A stretch of 64,000 nucleotides of DNA, from assembly GCA_022650895.1 (NCBI GenBank), contig JALCQC010000002.1, positions 62,001-126,000 on the forward strand. The letters are read 5' to 3'. The notes beneath the pieces are model-generated. The model worked only from the letters and a program-made list of their open reading frames with translations. It was not told the origin of the DNA and ran no database searches. The stretch comes from Bifidobacteriaceae bacterium. Its GTDB lineage: Bacteria; Actinomycetota; Actinomycetes; Actinomycetales; Bifidobacteriaceae. Each line of letters starts with the position of its first letter. Position 1 is the first letter of the stretch. A program made the translations under genes and the position numbers. This document shows positions 52,534 through 61,766 of this stretch, piece by piece.

Positions 52534-53366
52534 ATATGAAGAGGAGAATTAGCGGTGTTTGGACGGTAATCTTTGCGATTATCTCGGTAATTTGGATGTT
52601 TCCCATCTTGATGGTCATCATGAATTCCTTCAAGAAGAAGACAGCAATATCGATTTCGCCCTTTGCGCCTCCAACAAAAGAAACTTTTGCTGGGCTGAGC
52701 AACTATGCGGAGGCGTTAGAGAAAACAGATTTCTTGTGGAGCTTTGTGTGGAGCTTATTCATCACGGTGGGATCTGTGCTTCTCATGCTCGTCTTTACGG
52801 TGATGTGTGCCTGGTGGATCGTACGCGCCAACAATGTTTATGCGAAGTTCATCTACCTTCTTTTCCTTATCAGTATGGTGGTTCCTTTCCAGATGGTGAT
52901 GTTCCCTCTGTCAAAGATGTCTGACATGGCGGGGCTCAATACTCCATGGGGGTTGTGGCTTCTCTATCTTGGATTCAGCCCGGGCTTGCCAGTGTTCATC
53001 TTCACCGGCGTAGTGAAGTCATTGCCGTCTGCCGTCGAAGAGGCTGCGATGATTGATGGTGCCAGTGTGCCGCGCATATTCTTCAATGTCGTGTTGCCGT
53101 TGATGCGCTCTTCCATCGTTTCGGTCGCCATTTTGCAGACAATGTGGGTATGGAATGACTTCTTGCTTCCATATGTCACGCTTGATTTGCAGCAATTCAA
53201 GACGATTCCTATTGCAGTGCAGGTATTTAAGGGTAGTTACGGAACAACTGATTGGGGAGCAATGATGGGGTGTCTTGTGCTCACCATCATTCCAATTTTG
53301 GTGTTCTACATGCTCTGTCAGAAACAGATTATCTCCGGTATCACTGCGGGTGCCGTTAAGGGTTAA
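52530..53366 (+). CDS. ABC sugar-importer permease, MalG type (importer D)
   Basis: This is the second permease of importer D (278 residues), starting at an ATGA overlap with the first and preceded by AAGGAGG. It has six hydrophobic segments and the EAA loop at VEEAAMIDGAS. The YesL-like gene follows after 11 bases. There is again no ATPase. Confidence 0.92.
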   Translation: MNMKRRISGVWTVIFAIISVIWMFPILMVIMNSFKKKTAISISPFAPPTKETFAGLSNYAEALEKTDFLWSFVWSLFITVGSVLLMLVFTVMCAWWIVRANNVYAKFIYLLFLISMVVPFQMVMFPLSKMSDMAGLNTPWGLWLLYLGFSPGLPVFIFTGVVKSLPSAVEEAAMIDGASVPRIFFNVVLPLMRSSIVSVAILQTMWVWNDFLLPYVTLDLQQFKTIPIAVQVFKGSYGTTDWGAMMGCLVLTIIPILVFYMLCQKQIISGITAGAVKG

Positions 53367-53377
53367 GGCTTACGAAT

Positions 53378-53995
53378 ATGACCTCATGGTTTTCACAGGA
53401 ATCATTTCTTGTCCGGGCTTTTAACCACTTTGCTGACATGGCTTTTCTCAATGTCCTCATTGTGGTTACAAGCCTGCCGATTGTCACAGTCGGCGCTTCT
53501 CTCAGTGCCGGCTATTCAACGGCACGTAAAGAAGCAGAAGGATATGGGAAGATGGCGCGGAACTATTTCCGTGCATTCAAACAGAACTTTATGAAGGCGA
53601 CAGTGCTATGGCTCGTCTACCTTGCGGCAGGGGCCGTGGTGATCTTTGCCTGGTTCTCCATCAATTCGACGGCTTTTCGCATCCCTCTTGTTCTTCTGGC
53701 GGTGGTGTGGGCAATTTCCTTCGTGTGGGTGTGGCCATTGCAGGCAAGATTCGAGAATAAAATTTCAGCGACCATATGGAATTCTGTATATCTGGGGATT
53801 TCAAAGATCGGGAGCACTGTAGGGGTAGCGGCTGTTGTCTTCGGTTTCTTCGCGATATTCGCTCTCGCGCTTACGTATGCTCCCCAGGCACTTTTCCTCT
53901 TAATGGTGATGGGTTTCGGCTTAATGATCTTTATGACCGTTGGAATTTTTGAAAGAGCTTTCACCCCGCTCGTTCGTGGCACGGCAACGGAATAA
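53378..53995 (+). CDS. DUF624 / YesL-like membrane protein
   Basis: This is a 205-residue membrane protein of the same family as the gene at 9243, with about five hydrophobic segments and the conserved N-terminal LPIVTVGASLSAGYST region. It is co-directional and nearly contiguous with the importer D permeases, as in the B. subtilis yes cluster, where YesL lies with an AraC-like regulator and an ABC importer. Its biochemical role is not known for any member to my knowledge; a function in transport or sensing is suggested by context only. Confidence 0.85.
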   Translation: MTSWFSQESFLVRAFNHFADMAFLNVLIVVTSLPIVTVGASLSAGYSTARKEAEGYGKMARNYFRAFKQNFMKATVLWLVYLAAGAVVIFAWFSINSTAFRIPLVLLAVVWAISFVWVWPLQARFENKISATIWNSVYLGISKIGSTVGVAAVVFGFFAIFALALTYAPQALFLLMVMGFGLMIFMTVGIFERAFTPLVRGTATE

Positions 53996-54058
53996 ACACA
54001 AGTCCTTTGAAAGATTGAAGAGTGGGCACAAGCATGCCCAAAAGAATGGAGTTTGGTA

Positions 54059-55891
54059 ATGGAAAAAGATAACCTCAATCAGTTCGCAACGATTCCACGT
54101 CCGGAATACCCACGTCCGCAACTATCGCGAGATGAGTGGTTGAATCTCAATGGAACGTGGGAATTTGAGTTCGATCCGGGTGATTCGGGTTTTGAACGGG
54201 GACTCGTGAACAAAAAGAAACTCGATAATTCAATTATTGTTCCCTTCGTTCCAGAATCCGAGCTATCGGGCATTGGGAACACCGACTTCCATGAGGCAGT
54301 TTGGTACCACCGCTCCGTTCAAGTGCCGGAAGCATGGTCTTCTCAAAGACTTATTCTCCACTTCGGTGCCGTAGATCACGATGCGACGGTTTGGGTTAAT
54401 GGTACTGAGGTAACGAGGCATAGAGGTGGCTTTACGTCATTTTCGGCGGATATTACTGACGCTGTCGCCGGGAAAGCGGAGTTTTCGCTTACTGTGCGCG
54501 CAAGGGATAGCAAAAAAGATTTTCAGGCGAGGGGTAAGCAGGCGACTGAGTATGAGAATTCCTCTGTTTTCTATACACGGAGTACTGGAATCTGGCAGAC
54601 CGTCTGGCTTGAACCTGTTGGTGAAGTGTACATTCAACAGCTCAAAGTTACTCCCGACGTGGGGAGGAACGCGTTTAATGTAGTTGCCCGTTTGACGGGG
54701 AATTCTTCTGCCTACCGTCTCTCTGCATCTTTGAAAAATACCGAAGGAATTGTGCTCTCCCAAGCCGATGCAGAGTTGGGCAAAGACTTGAATCCCTCTG
54801 TAACTCTTAAGGTCCCCGTAGATGAAGTACACCTTTGGGAGCCTGGGAATCCTTACCTTTACCCCATAGAATTCATCATTTCCGATAGAGAGGGGAAGGC
54901 AATAGACACTGTTAACAGCTATGCCGGTCTTCGTTCTATCTCGATTGAAGGAACTTCTGTCAAAGTCAATGGGAAGCCTCTTTTCCAGAGGCTTGTTCTT
55001 GACCAGGGTTATTGGCCTGAGTCTTTGATGACAGCCCCAAGTGACGAGGCACTTGTCAAAGACATTAAACTCTCTATGCAAGCTGGATTCAATGGTGCAC
55101 GTATGCACCAGAAGGTATTTGAAGAACGCTACATTTATCATGCAGACCGGCTTGGATACCTTGTATGGGGAGAGTTCGGTGATTGGGGAGTCTCTACGGG
55201 CGCGGGGCCGAAGGGCAACAACCAGCACCCGACCGCTTCGTTCATTACACAATGGATCGAGGCAGTTGAGAGAGACTATTCACACCCCGCCATTGTTGGT
55301 TGGTGTCCGTTGAATGAGACGTATCAAAAGCTGACAGATCAAATCACGCAGCTTGATGACATCACTCATGGCATGTTCGCCGCTACCAAGGCAATTGATG
55401 CGTCGCGGCCCGTTCTTGACGCGAGTGGATATTCGCACAGGGTCTCCGATTCGGATATTTATGATTCTCATCTCTATGAACAGAATCCCGAAAAATTTGA
55501 AGAGTTGGTAGGGAAAGATGCTGAGAAGATGTATGAGAATGATCTCGACGGCGATCAGATCTCGGTTCATTACAAGGGACAGCCATATTTCGTGAGTGAG
55601 TACGGCGGTATCTGGTGGAATGCCGAGAAGGCGGCAATTGCATCCGGGAAAGATCAGGAACATTCGTGGGGTTACGGAGAACGCGTCACGACGATCGAAG
55701 AATTCTACGAGCGGTTTGAGAAGCTGACGGAGGTCCTTGTCTCAAATCCGAAAATGTTCGGGTATTGCTATACGGAACTAACTGACGTCTTCCAAGAAGA
55801 GAATGGCATTTTTTCCTTTGATCGAACTCCTAAGTTCGATATAGATCGAATTCGTGAGATACAAGAAGGGCTTGTTAAGAAGTATCGATGA
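54059..55891 (+). CDS. GH2 glycosidase (beta-galactosidase/beta-glucuronidase type)
   Basis: This is a retaining GH2 enzyme of 610 residues with the three core domains: sugar-binding jelly roll, immunoglobulin-like and TIM barrel. It lacks the extra C-terminal domains of LacZ, so it is close in size to GusA and short galactosidases. The acid/base is E420 in PLNETYQ and the nucleophile is E514 in VSEYGG. There is no signal peptide. ATG 54059 follows TGGAG by eight bases; TTG 54053 is an in-frame alternative. It lies 63 bp after the YesL-like gene. Substrate choice between galactoside and glucuronide cannot be made by eye. Confidence 0.88.
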   Translation: MEKDNLNQFATIPRPEYPRPQLSRDEWLNLNGTWEFEFDPGDSGFERGLVNKKKLDNSIIVPFVPESELSGIGNTDFHEAVWYHRSVQVPEAWSSQRLILHFGAVDHDATVWVNGTEVTRHRGGFTSFSADITDAVAGKAEFSLTVRARDSKKDFQARGKQATEYENSSVFYTRSTGIWQTVWLEPVGEVYIQQLKVTPDVGRNAFNVVARLTGNSSAYRLSASLKNTEGIVLSQADAELGKDLNPSVTLKVPVDEVHLWEPGNPYLYPIEFIISDREGKAIDTVNSYAGLRSISIEGTSVKVNGKPLFQRLVLDQGYWPESLMTAPSDEALVKDIKLSMQAGFNGARMHQKVFEERYIYHADRLGYLVWGEFGDWGVSTGAGPKGNNQHPTASFITQWIEAVERDYSHPAIVGWCPLNETYQKLTDQITQLDDITHGMFAATKAIDASRPVLDASGYSHRVSDSDIYDSHLYEQNPEKFEELVGKDAEKMYENDLDGDQISVHYKGQPYFVSEYGGIWWNAEKAAIASGKDQEHSWGYGERVTTIEEFYERFEKLTEVLVSNPKMFGYCYTELTDVFQEENGIFSFDRTPKFDIDRIREIQEGLVKKYR

Positions 55892-55954
55892 ACGGAAACG
55901 CAATGTGTATGGGATCAATCGTGATTTTCAAGAAGTAAATGAGTGAGGGATGAC

Positions 55955-58399
55955 ATGGAAGATCTGAAAAGGTTCTCTTTGAAGAGCCTGGGCGCGCACC
56001 CCGCTATGTGCCCGGATGAGACGATTCAAGGCGATAGATGGCGTATCGGTATCTTAAGTGATTGTCTTGTCCGTTTTGAGTGGTCAGACGATGGAATCTT
56101 TGAAGATAGGGCATCGCAGTTTGCCCTCAACCGTAATTTTGCGCACCCAGATTTTTCTGTGTACGAGGAGTATGGCCGACTTGCCATTAAGACGGATAAG
56201 CTCGAGATCTTGTACGATCGAAGTCATTTCAGCCAGCGCGGACTATCAGTGAGACTGAAGGATTCCGGTCAGGTATGGCACTATGGTGATGTGCCAGAAG
56301 GAAACCTAGGTGGCACTGCCCGAACCCTCGATAAAGCGAATGGTGAGATTTCTGTTGGGGCTGGCGTGCTGTCCCGTGAAGGGTGGGCCACCATCGATGA
56401 CTCTGATACCGATGTTCTTGAAGAACTTTCTTCTGTTGATGGTGAGGACAATCCTTTTGGAACATGGGTTGTGCCACGGAGAGAACATACCCAGGATCTC
56501 TATCTCTTTGCCTATGGTCATGAATATAAGCAAGCTATTTCCGACTATTACAAACTCTCGGGTCCAACTCCCTTATTGCCTCGATTTGTCTTTGGAAATT
56601 GGTGGAGCCGTTACCATAAGTACTCAGAGAAAGAGTACCTCCAGCTGATGGATCGTTTTGAGAATGAGAAGATTCCTTTCTCCACTGCCGTCCTCGACAT
56701 CGACTGGCATAAGGTTGACATCGATAAAAAATATGGTTCTGGCTGGACGGGATATAGCTGGAATAGAGAGCTTTTCCCGGATCCACAGAGATTTCTGAAA
56801 GAACTACATCGTCGCGGTCTGAAGGTTACGCTGAACCTGCATCCGGCAGATGGCGTGCGTGCGTTTGAAGATGATTATGATGCTATTGCTCAGGAAATGG
56901 GGATCGATCCGGCATTGGGCAAGACCATAGAATTCGATGCCGCATCCCCTAAATTCATGGAAGCCTACCTTCGTTTTCATCACAGGATGGAAGAGCAGGG
57001 GGTCGATTTCTGGTGGGTGGATTGGCAGCAAGGAAACACTTCGAGGCATGGGAATATCGATCCCCTATGGATGCTGAATCACATGCACTACATCGATTCC
57101 GGGCGGAAAGGTCAGCGTCCGCTCACGTTTTCAAGGTATGCGGGTCCTGGTTCTCACCGGTACCCCATAGGTTTTTCTGGGGACACAGTTGTTTCGTGGC
57201 AGTCCTTACGGTTCCAGCCAAAGTTCACCTCTATGGCAAGCAATATCGGTTACGGATGGTGGAGTCATGATATTGGCGGTCATATGTATGGCTATAGAGA
57301 TGAGGAGTTGGAAGCTCGGTGGTACCAACTGGGTGTCTTCAGCCCTATCAACCGTCTTCACTCTGCGGTCTCTCCCTTTAACAGCAAGGAGCCGTGGAAT
57401 TTTTCAGGTGAAATACGGGAAACGATGACGGAAGCTCTGCGTCTTCGGCACAGCCTCATTCCCTATCTTTACTCGATGAATTGGCGTGCCGCTGATGAGG
57501 GGTTGCCATTGGTGGAGCCCCTGTACTGGTCGTACCCAGAGATATCTGAAGCGTATTCTTTCCAAAACGAGTATCTCTTCGGAACGGAGCTGCTGGTGAG
57601 CCCCATTACCGAAAAGACAAGTTCTGATACGAAGAAAGCACGTACGGCTGTTTGGTTTCCTCATGGCGCTTGGTTCGATCTTTTCACGGGGCGTCAGTAC
57701 GAGGCCCCAGATGTGGACGGAAAGCAGATGGAGGTATGGAGAGACATTAAACAAATTCCAGTTTTCGCCAAGGCTGGAGCCATCATCCCTCTTCAGTCGT
57801 GGGACAGCAATTCTGTTCGTAATCCAAGTGAACTGGAGCTAGTCGTTTTCCCGCAAGCGACAAATTCATTTGATCTCATCGAGGACGATGGTCATGCGTC
57901 AACCCTCGATGATGCGTCAATCACTCATATTGAAAATCAGCGAGACAAACATCATTTGAGCATCACTCATCGGGGACCGAATGAGAGCATTCCGTCAAAG
58001 CGTAAGTGGAAAGTTGTTTTCCGCGGTGTTTCTGATGGGGTTGTCCATGTATTCGTGGATTCCCAAGAAGTGCCTTTTTCTCAGGGATACGATGCAGAAA
58101 AACTGAGTCTTGCTGTTGAGATTCCAGATGTTCCTGCTTCTTCTGAACTTGTCGTGGAACTTTCGCCTGAGGTATATGTTGTAGAAGATAGACGAGTGCA
58201 AGATAGCTTTGATGTCCTCTTCGATTCTCAGATGTATTACGAGTTAAAGGAGAAAGCTTACAACGCTATCAAGAGTGAAGGAATCAAAGCACTGCCACAA
58301 CTGTATACGTATACAGATGACTCCGTGGAAATGAATCAACACATACCGGACAATGTCATTCATGCTTTAGTTGAAGTATTGACGCGAGGAGATAAATAA
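55955..58399 (+). CDS. GH31 alpha-glycosidase with C-terminal extension
   Basis: This is a GH31 enzyme of 814 residues, cytoplasmic. The nucleophile is D356 in WWVDWQQG, which differs from the KTDFGER of the two YicI-type xylosidases, so it belongs to another GH31 branch. The conserved RYAGPGSHRYPIGFSGD contains the acid/base aspartate. After the distal beta-domain (about residue 690) an extension of roughly 120 residues has no recognised domain. ATG 55955 follows GAGGGAT; GTG 55943 is an in-frame alternative. It is the last gene of the A+T-rich cassette. An alpha-glucosidase or alpha-xylosidase role is likely. Confidence 0.87.
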   Translation: MEDLKRFSLKSLGAHPAMCPDETIQGDRWRIGILSDCLVRFEWSDDGIFEDRASQFALNRNFAHPDFSVYEEYGRLAIKTDKLEILYDRSHFSQRGLSVRLKDSGQVWHYGDVPEGNLGGTARTLDKANGEISVGAGVLSREGWATIDDSDTDVLEELSSVDGEDNPFGTWVVPRREHTQDLYLFAYGHEYKQAISDYYKLSGPTPLLPRFVFGNWWSRYHKYSEKEYLQLMDRFENEKIPFSTAVLDIDWHKVDIDKKYGSGWTGYSWNRELFPDPQRFLKELHRRGLKVTLNLHPADGVRAFEDDYDAIAQEMGIDPALGKTIEFDAASPKFMEAYLRFHHRMEEQGVDFWWVDWQQGNTSRHGNIDPLWMLNHMHYIDSGRKGQRPLTFSRYAGPGSHRYPIGFSGDTVVSWQSLRFQPKFTSMASNIGYGWWSHDIGGHMYGYRDEELEARWYQLGVFSPINRLHSAVSPFNSKEPWNFSGEIRETMTEALRLRHSLIPYLYSMNWRAADEGLPLVEPLYWSYPEISEAYSFQNEYLFGTELLVSPITEKTSSDTKKARTAVWFPHGAWFDLFTGRQYEAPDVDGKQMEVWRDIKQIPVFAKAGAIIPLQSWDSNSVRNPSELELVVFPQATNSFDLIEDDGHASTLDDASITHIENQRDKHHLSITHRGPNESIPSKRKWKVVFRGVSDGVVHVFVDSQEVPFSQGYDAEKLSLAVEIPDVPASSELVVELSPEVYVVEDRRVQDSFDVLFDSQMYYELKEKAYNAIKSEGIKALPQLYTYTDDSVEMNQHIPDNVIHALVEVLTRGDK

Positions 58400-58626
58400 T
58401 CTTTAGTTTCTTCCTTTTGTCGGTAAAGAAGTTGACTTGAACTGGAGCGGTGGTCTTGGCATTGAGAAGTAACGGCCTCTACTCTAGCTGCTGACTTCTT
58501 AGCTTGCCGAAGATTCGTGGAGAACTCAAAGACAGGCTTCCTGCTGAGCGATAGACTGAATGCGGAATGATATGACGTTTGGCCACGGTCGTCGCCAGGT
58601 CGACGGCCTCACGCGAAAGGCAAGTT

Positions 58627-60069
58627 ATGAGCGAAAAAGCAAATATCGGTGTCGTCGGATTGGCGGTCATGGGCAGTAACTTGGCCCGTAACCTTGCACA
58701 CCATGGCAACACCGTGGCAGTTTTCAACCGTTCCTACGGTAGGACCGAAACTCTCATCACGGAACATGGCAGCGAAGGGAACTTCGTTCCGGCAAAGACC
58801 ATTGAGGAGTTCGTGGCGTCCCTGAGCGTTCCGCGCACCGCCATCATCATGGTGAAGGCGGGAGATCCCACCGAATCTATGATCAACGCATTGGCGGATG
58901 CCATGGAACCCGGCGACATCATCATTGACGGCGGCAACACTTACTTCAAGGACACCATGCGCCGCGAGAAGGAGATCCGCGCTCGCGGACTTCACTTCGT
59001 TGGCTGTGGCATCTCTGGTGGCGAAGAGGGCGCACTCAACGGTCCGTCTATGATGCCCGGCGGTTCCGAGGAATCATGGAAGACTCTCGGTCCCATCCTC
59101 AAGTCCATCGCCGCCGTCGCCGAGGGTGAGCCCTGCGTGACGCATATCGGCGAGAACGGTGCCGGCCACTTCGTCAAGATGGTGCACAACGGCATCGAGT
59201 ACGCCGACATGCAGCTGATTGCGGAAAGCTACGACCTGCTGCGCCGTGGTCTGGGACTATCTCCATCCGAAATCGGCGATATTTTCGAGGAGTGGAACAA
59301 GGGAGAACTCAACTCCTATCTCATCGAGATCACTGCCGAGGTTCTGCACCAGATGGATGCCAAGACGGGCAAGCCGTTCATTGACATCGTGGTGGACCAC
59401 GCCGGCATGAAGGGAACCGGAACCTGGACCGTGCAGACTGCTTTGAGCCTGGCTGTCCCCGTCACCGGCATCGCCGAGGCGGTGTTCGCCCGCGGACTCT
59501 CCAGCCGCACCGAGCAGCGTGCCGAGGCCGCCGAAAAGCACTTGGCTGGTCCTGAACCACGTATCGAGGTCAAGGACCGCGAGGCCTTCATCGAAGACAT
59601 TCGTCAGGCGCTGTATGCCTCCAAGATCATCGCCTATGCGCAGGGATTCGACGAGATCACCGAGGGTGCCAAGGAATATGACTGGAAGATCGACCTGGGT
59701 GCCGTCGCCCGCATCTGGCGCGGTGGCTGCATCATCCGCGCAAAGTTCCTCAACCGCATCTCCGAGGCCTACGACAAGGGTGAGATGACTTCCTCGCTCG
59801 TGTTTGATCCCTACTTCCGCACGTCGCTGGAGAAGGCTCAGGACTCGTGGCGTCGCGTCGTCTCAATGGCTGCGCTCAACGGAGTTCCCGCGCCGGCGTT
59901 CTCGAGCTCGCTGTCCTATTACGATGGCCTGCGCTCTGACCGTCTGCCCGCCGCCCTCATCCAAGGTCAGCGTGACTTCTTCGGTGCCCACACCTATGGA
60001 CGCGTGGACGAGCCGGGAGCTTTCCACACGCTGTGGGGCGAGGAAGGCCGTAAGGAAATCAACGCCTGA
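58627..60069 (+). CDS. gnd: 6-phosphogluconate dehydrogenase, decarboxylating
   Basis: This cytoplasmic enzyme oxidises 6-phosphogluconate to ribulose-5-phosphate and CO2, making NADPH. Of its 480 residues, the N-terminal dinucleotide-binding motif is GLAVMGSNLARNLA (about residues 10-23), with FNRS after strand 2. The substrate motif GISGGEEGALNGPSMMPGG spans about residues 127-145, and the catalytic lysine and histidine lie in KMVHNGIEYADMQ. It ends in the C-terminal helical tail. ATG 58627 follows GAAAGG; the frame open to 58579 is not family sequence. Host-like base composition resumes here, and a strong terminator follows. Confidence 0.97.
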   Translation: MSEKANIGVVGLAVMGSNLARNLAHHGNTVAVFNRSYGRTETLITEHGSEGNFVPAKTIEEFVASLSVPRTAIIMVKAGDPTESMINALADAMEPGDIIIDGGNTYFKDTMRREKEIRARGLHFVGCGISGGEEGALNGPSMMPGGSEESWKTLGPILKSIAAVAEGEPCVTHIGENGAGHFVKMVHNGIEYADMQLIAESYDLLRRGLGLSPSEIGDIFEEWNKGELNSYLIEITAEVLHQMDAKTGKPFIDIVVDHAGMKGTGTWTVQTALSLAVPVTGIAEAVFARGLSSRTEQRAEAAEKHLAGPEPRIEVKDREAFIEDIRQALYASKIIAYAQGFDEITEGAKEYDWKIDLGAVARIWRGGCIIRAKFLNRISEAYDKGEMTSSLVFDPYFRTSLEKAQDSWRRVVSMAALNGVPAPAFSSSLSYYDGLRSDRLPAALIQGQRDFFGAHTYGRVDEPGAFHTLWGEEGRKEINA

Positions 60070-60172
60070 GGAAATCTCAGCGCCTAGAAAATCTAGGAAT
60101 TAGGAGTACTGCGCGATTGCGTGGCCGCACGAACCGTATGGGTGCGTGACTGCGTGACCACATGATCGCATG

Positions 60173-60213
60173 AAGCTAGGTGGCAAGCCAGAGAGCCCGT
60201 CACCTAGCTTTTT
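60173..60213 (+). terminator. Intrinsic terminator after gnd
   Basis: AAGCTAGGTG (60173-60182) and CACCTAGCTT (60201-60210) form a perfect ten-base stem, and the T-run continues to 60213. Confidence 0.9.
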
Positions 60214-60266
60214 CCGCGAGTGGGGTCTCCGTGCAAGTAATTCCTTGTGATGCGGTACCTTAATCT

Positions 60267-60282
60267 CGGTACTGGGGTACCG
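60267..60282. promoter_or_regulatory. Inverted repeat CGGTAC-TGGG-GTACCG before GH27
   Basis: Six-base perfect arms with a four-base centre lie 23 bp upstream of the alpha-galactosidase start, with a further GCGGTACC half-site at 60252. This position would suit a repressor site. Confidence 0.5.
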
Positions 60283-60305
60283 GCGTCGCAAAGGAGAGTG
60301 CAGCA

Positions 60306-61697
60306 ATGAATGAGATGAACGGCATGAAGGCTTCAAGACCGCCGATGGGGTGGAACAGCTGGGATTCGTTTGGTACGACCGTCACCGAAGACGAGGTTCT
60401 CGCCAACGCCCGCATCATGAAAGACTCGTTGCTTGAGGCAGGGTGGGATACCGTCGTGGTTGACATCGCGTGGTATGACCCCACCGCGAGAGCCGGTGGT
60501 TACAATGCTGGCGCTCCACTGATACTTGATGATTATGGCCGTCAGCTTCCCGATCCTGCGCGCTTCCCCTCCGCCACGGGCGGCCAGGGCTTCGCTCTGC
60601 TGGCGCAGAAGATTCACGAGATGGGCCTTCAATTCGGCATCCACATGATGCGTGGCATCCCCAAACTCGCGGTGGAACGGAATTTGCCGATCATGGGAAC
60701 GCCGTGGCATGCGCGTGACGTTGCGGATATGCAGCACGTGTGCGCATGGAATCCCGACAACTATGGGCTGAACCAGTCCCATCCCGGTGCACAGGCGTGG
60801 TACGACGCCCAAGTCGATCAGTTTGCCGCGTGGGGAGTGGATTTCCTCAAGGTCGATGACATGCAGGCGCCGTTCTATTCCGATGAGATCACCGCCTACC
60901 ATCGTGCGATCGAAAAAGCGGAAAAGGCGCACGGCCATTCCATAGTGCTCTCGCTGTCTCCCGGCACCGGAGTTTCCACTGTGCACGTGGAGTATCTGCG
61001 CGGCGTCGCCCAGATGTGGCGTATTTCAGACGATTTCTGGGACAACTGGGCCGAGATTCAATCCCAGTTTGTGCGGTTGGCTCGGTGGGCACCTTTGCAA
61101 AGAGCCGGTCATTGGGCCGATGCGGATATGCTGCCGCTCGGTCATCTCAATGTCAACGCGGAAGGTGAGGAGAACCGTCAGAGCAGGCTTTCCCTCGATG
61201 AGCAGCGTACCCTGCTGACTCTGTGGGCAATGGGTCGCTCTCCGCTAATGGTGGGCGGCGACCTGCCGAGCAGCGATGCCTCTCTCCTCTCGCTGCTGCA
61301 GAATCCGGCACTGCGTGAGGTGACGGCTGGTTCCACGGGAAACTGCGAGATTTACCGAGAGCCGGTTTATGGTCAGTGGGGAGTTGTCTCTACCATTCGC
61401 GGTGAGGCCATCGTATGGAAGGCCGAGGCGGCGGAGTGGGCAGATGGGACACGGTCTGCGCATCCCCGGGGAGTCTATGTGGCGATGTTTTGGTTGGGGG
61501 AGAAGCCGGAGGACTTTTCGATCGCCCTTCAGAGCGCGACGGGTTTGGAAAGGCGCGAGCAGCGGTGGAAACTCACCGATCTGTGGGAGGACGGCCCGGT
61601 CACACGCATTGAGGGTGAGGGAGCAGACCGCGTTCTTCGTGCAACCCTTCCGGCACATGGAGTTGCGTGGTGCGTCCTTGACCCGATCGATGAATAG
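60306..61697 (+). CDS. GH27 alpha-galactosidase
   Basis: This is a retaining alpha-galactosidase (463 residues), cytoplasmic, removing alpha-1,6-galactose from galactomannan-type or raffinose-type oligosaccharides. PPMGWNSWDSFG is the family start, the nucleophile is D184 in LKVDDMQ and the acid/base is D242 in RISDDFWDNW. A C-terminal beta-sandwich follows. AAAGGAGAG precedes the ATG at 60306. It is a single gene between the gnd terminator and a convergent LacI regulator. GH27 also contains beta-L-arabinopyranosidases, so that activity is an alternative. Confidence 0.92.
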   Translation: MNEMNGMKASRPPMGWNSWDSFGTTVTEDEVLANARIMKDSLLEAGWDTVVVDIAWYDPTARAGGYNAGAPLILDDYGRQLPDPARFPSATGGQGFALLAQKIHEMGLQFGIHMMRGIPKLAVERNLPIMGTPWHARDVADMQHVCAWNPDNYGLNQSHPGAQAWYDAQVDQFAAWGVDFLKVDDMQAPFYSDEITAYHRAIEKAEKAHGHSIVLSLSPGTGVSTVHVEYLRGVAQMWRISDDFWDNWAEIQSQFVRLARWAPLQRAGHWADADMLPLGHLNVNAEGEENRQSRLSLDEQRTLLTLWAMGRSPLMVGGDLPSSDASLLSLLQNPALREVTAGSTGNCEIYREPVYGQWGVVSTIRGEAIVWKAEAAEWADGTRSAHPRGVYVAMFWLGEKPEDFSIALQSATGLERREQRWKLTDLWEDGPVTRIEGEGADRVLRATLPAHGVAWCVLDPIDE

Positions 61698-61733
61698 GTG
61701 AGCGGGCTAGGGCTTTTTTAGACTTTTATTCTT

Positions 61734-61766
61734 CCGATGAGGTTGTTATCTCTACAATCTCATCGG
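61734..61766. terminator. Hairpin between convergent GH27 and LacI genes
   Basis: CCGATGAG (61734-61741) and CTCATCGG (61759-61766) form a perfect eight-base stem that overlaps the LacI stop codon. ATCTTTG follows on the plus strand. A T-rich GGGCTTTTTTAG stretch at about 61711 may also serve the GH27 gene. Confidence 0.5.

Larger units (their letters stand above)
49193..58399. other. A+T-rich accessory block (putative genomic island)
   Basis: From the AraC gene to the end of the third GH31 gene, base composition and codon use shift to A+T-rich triplets (many AAA, GAT, TTT and TAT codons, A+T-rich spacers), unlike both flanks. The block is a self-contained sugar cassette. No integrase, tRNA or flanking repeats were seen at either edge, so the mechanism of entry is unknown. 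Confidence 0.6.

Noticed and set aside
58400-58626. Possible attachment site or tRNA at the right edge of the A+T-rich block
   Set aside because: No tRNA cloverleaf, no repeat matching the left edge and no integrase were found in this 227-bp gap.
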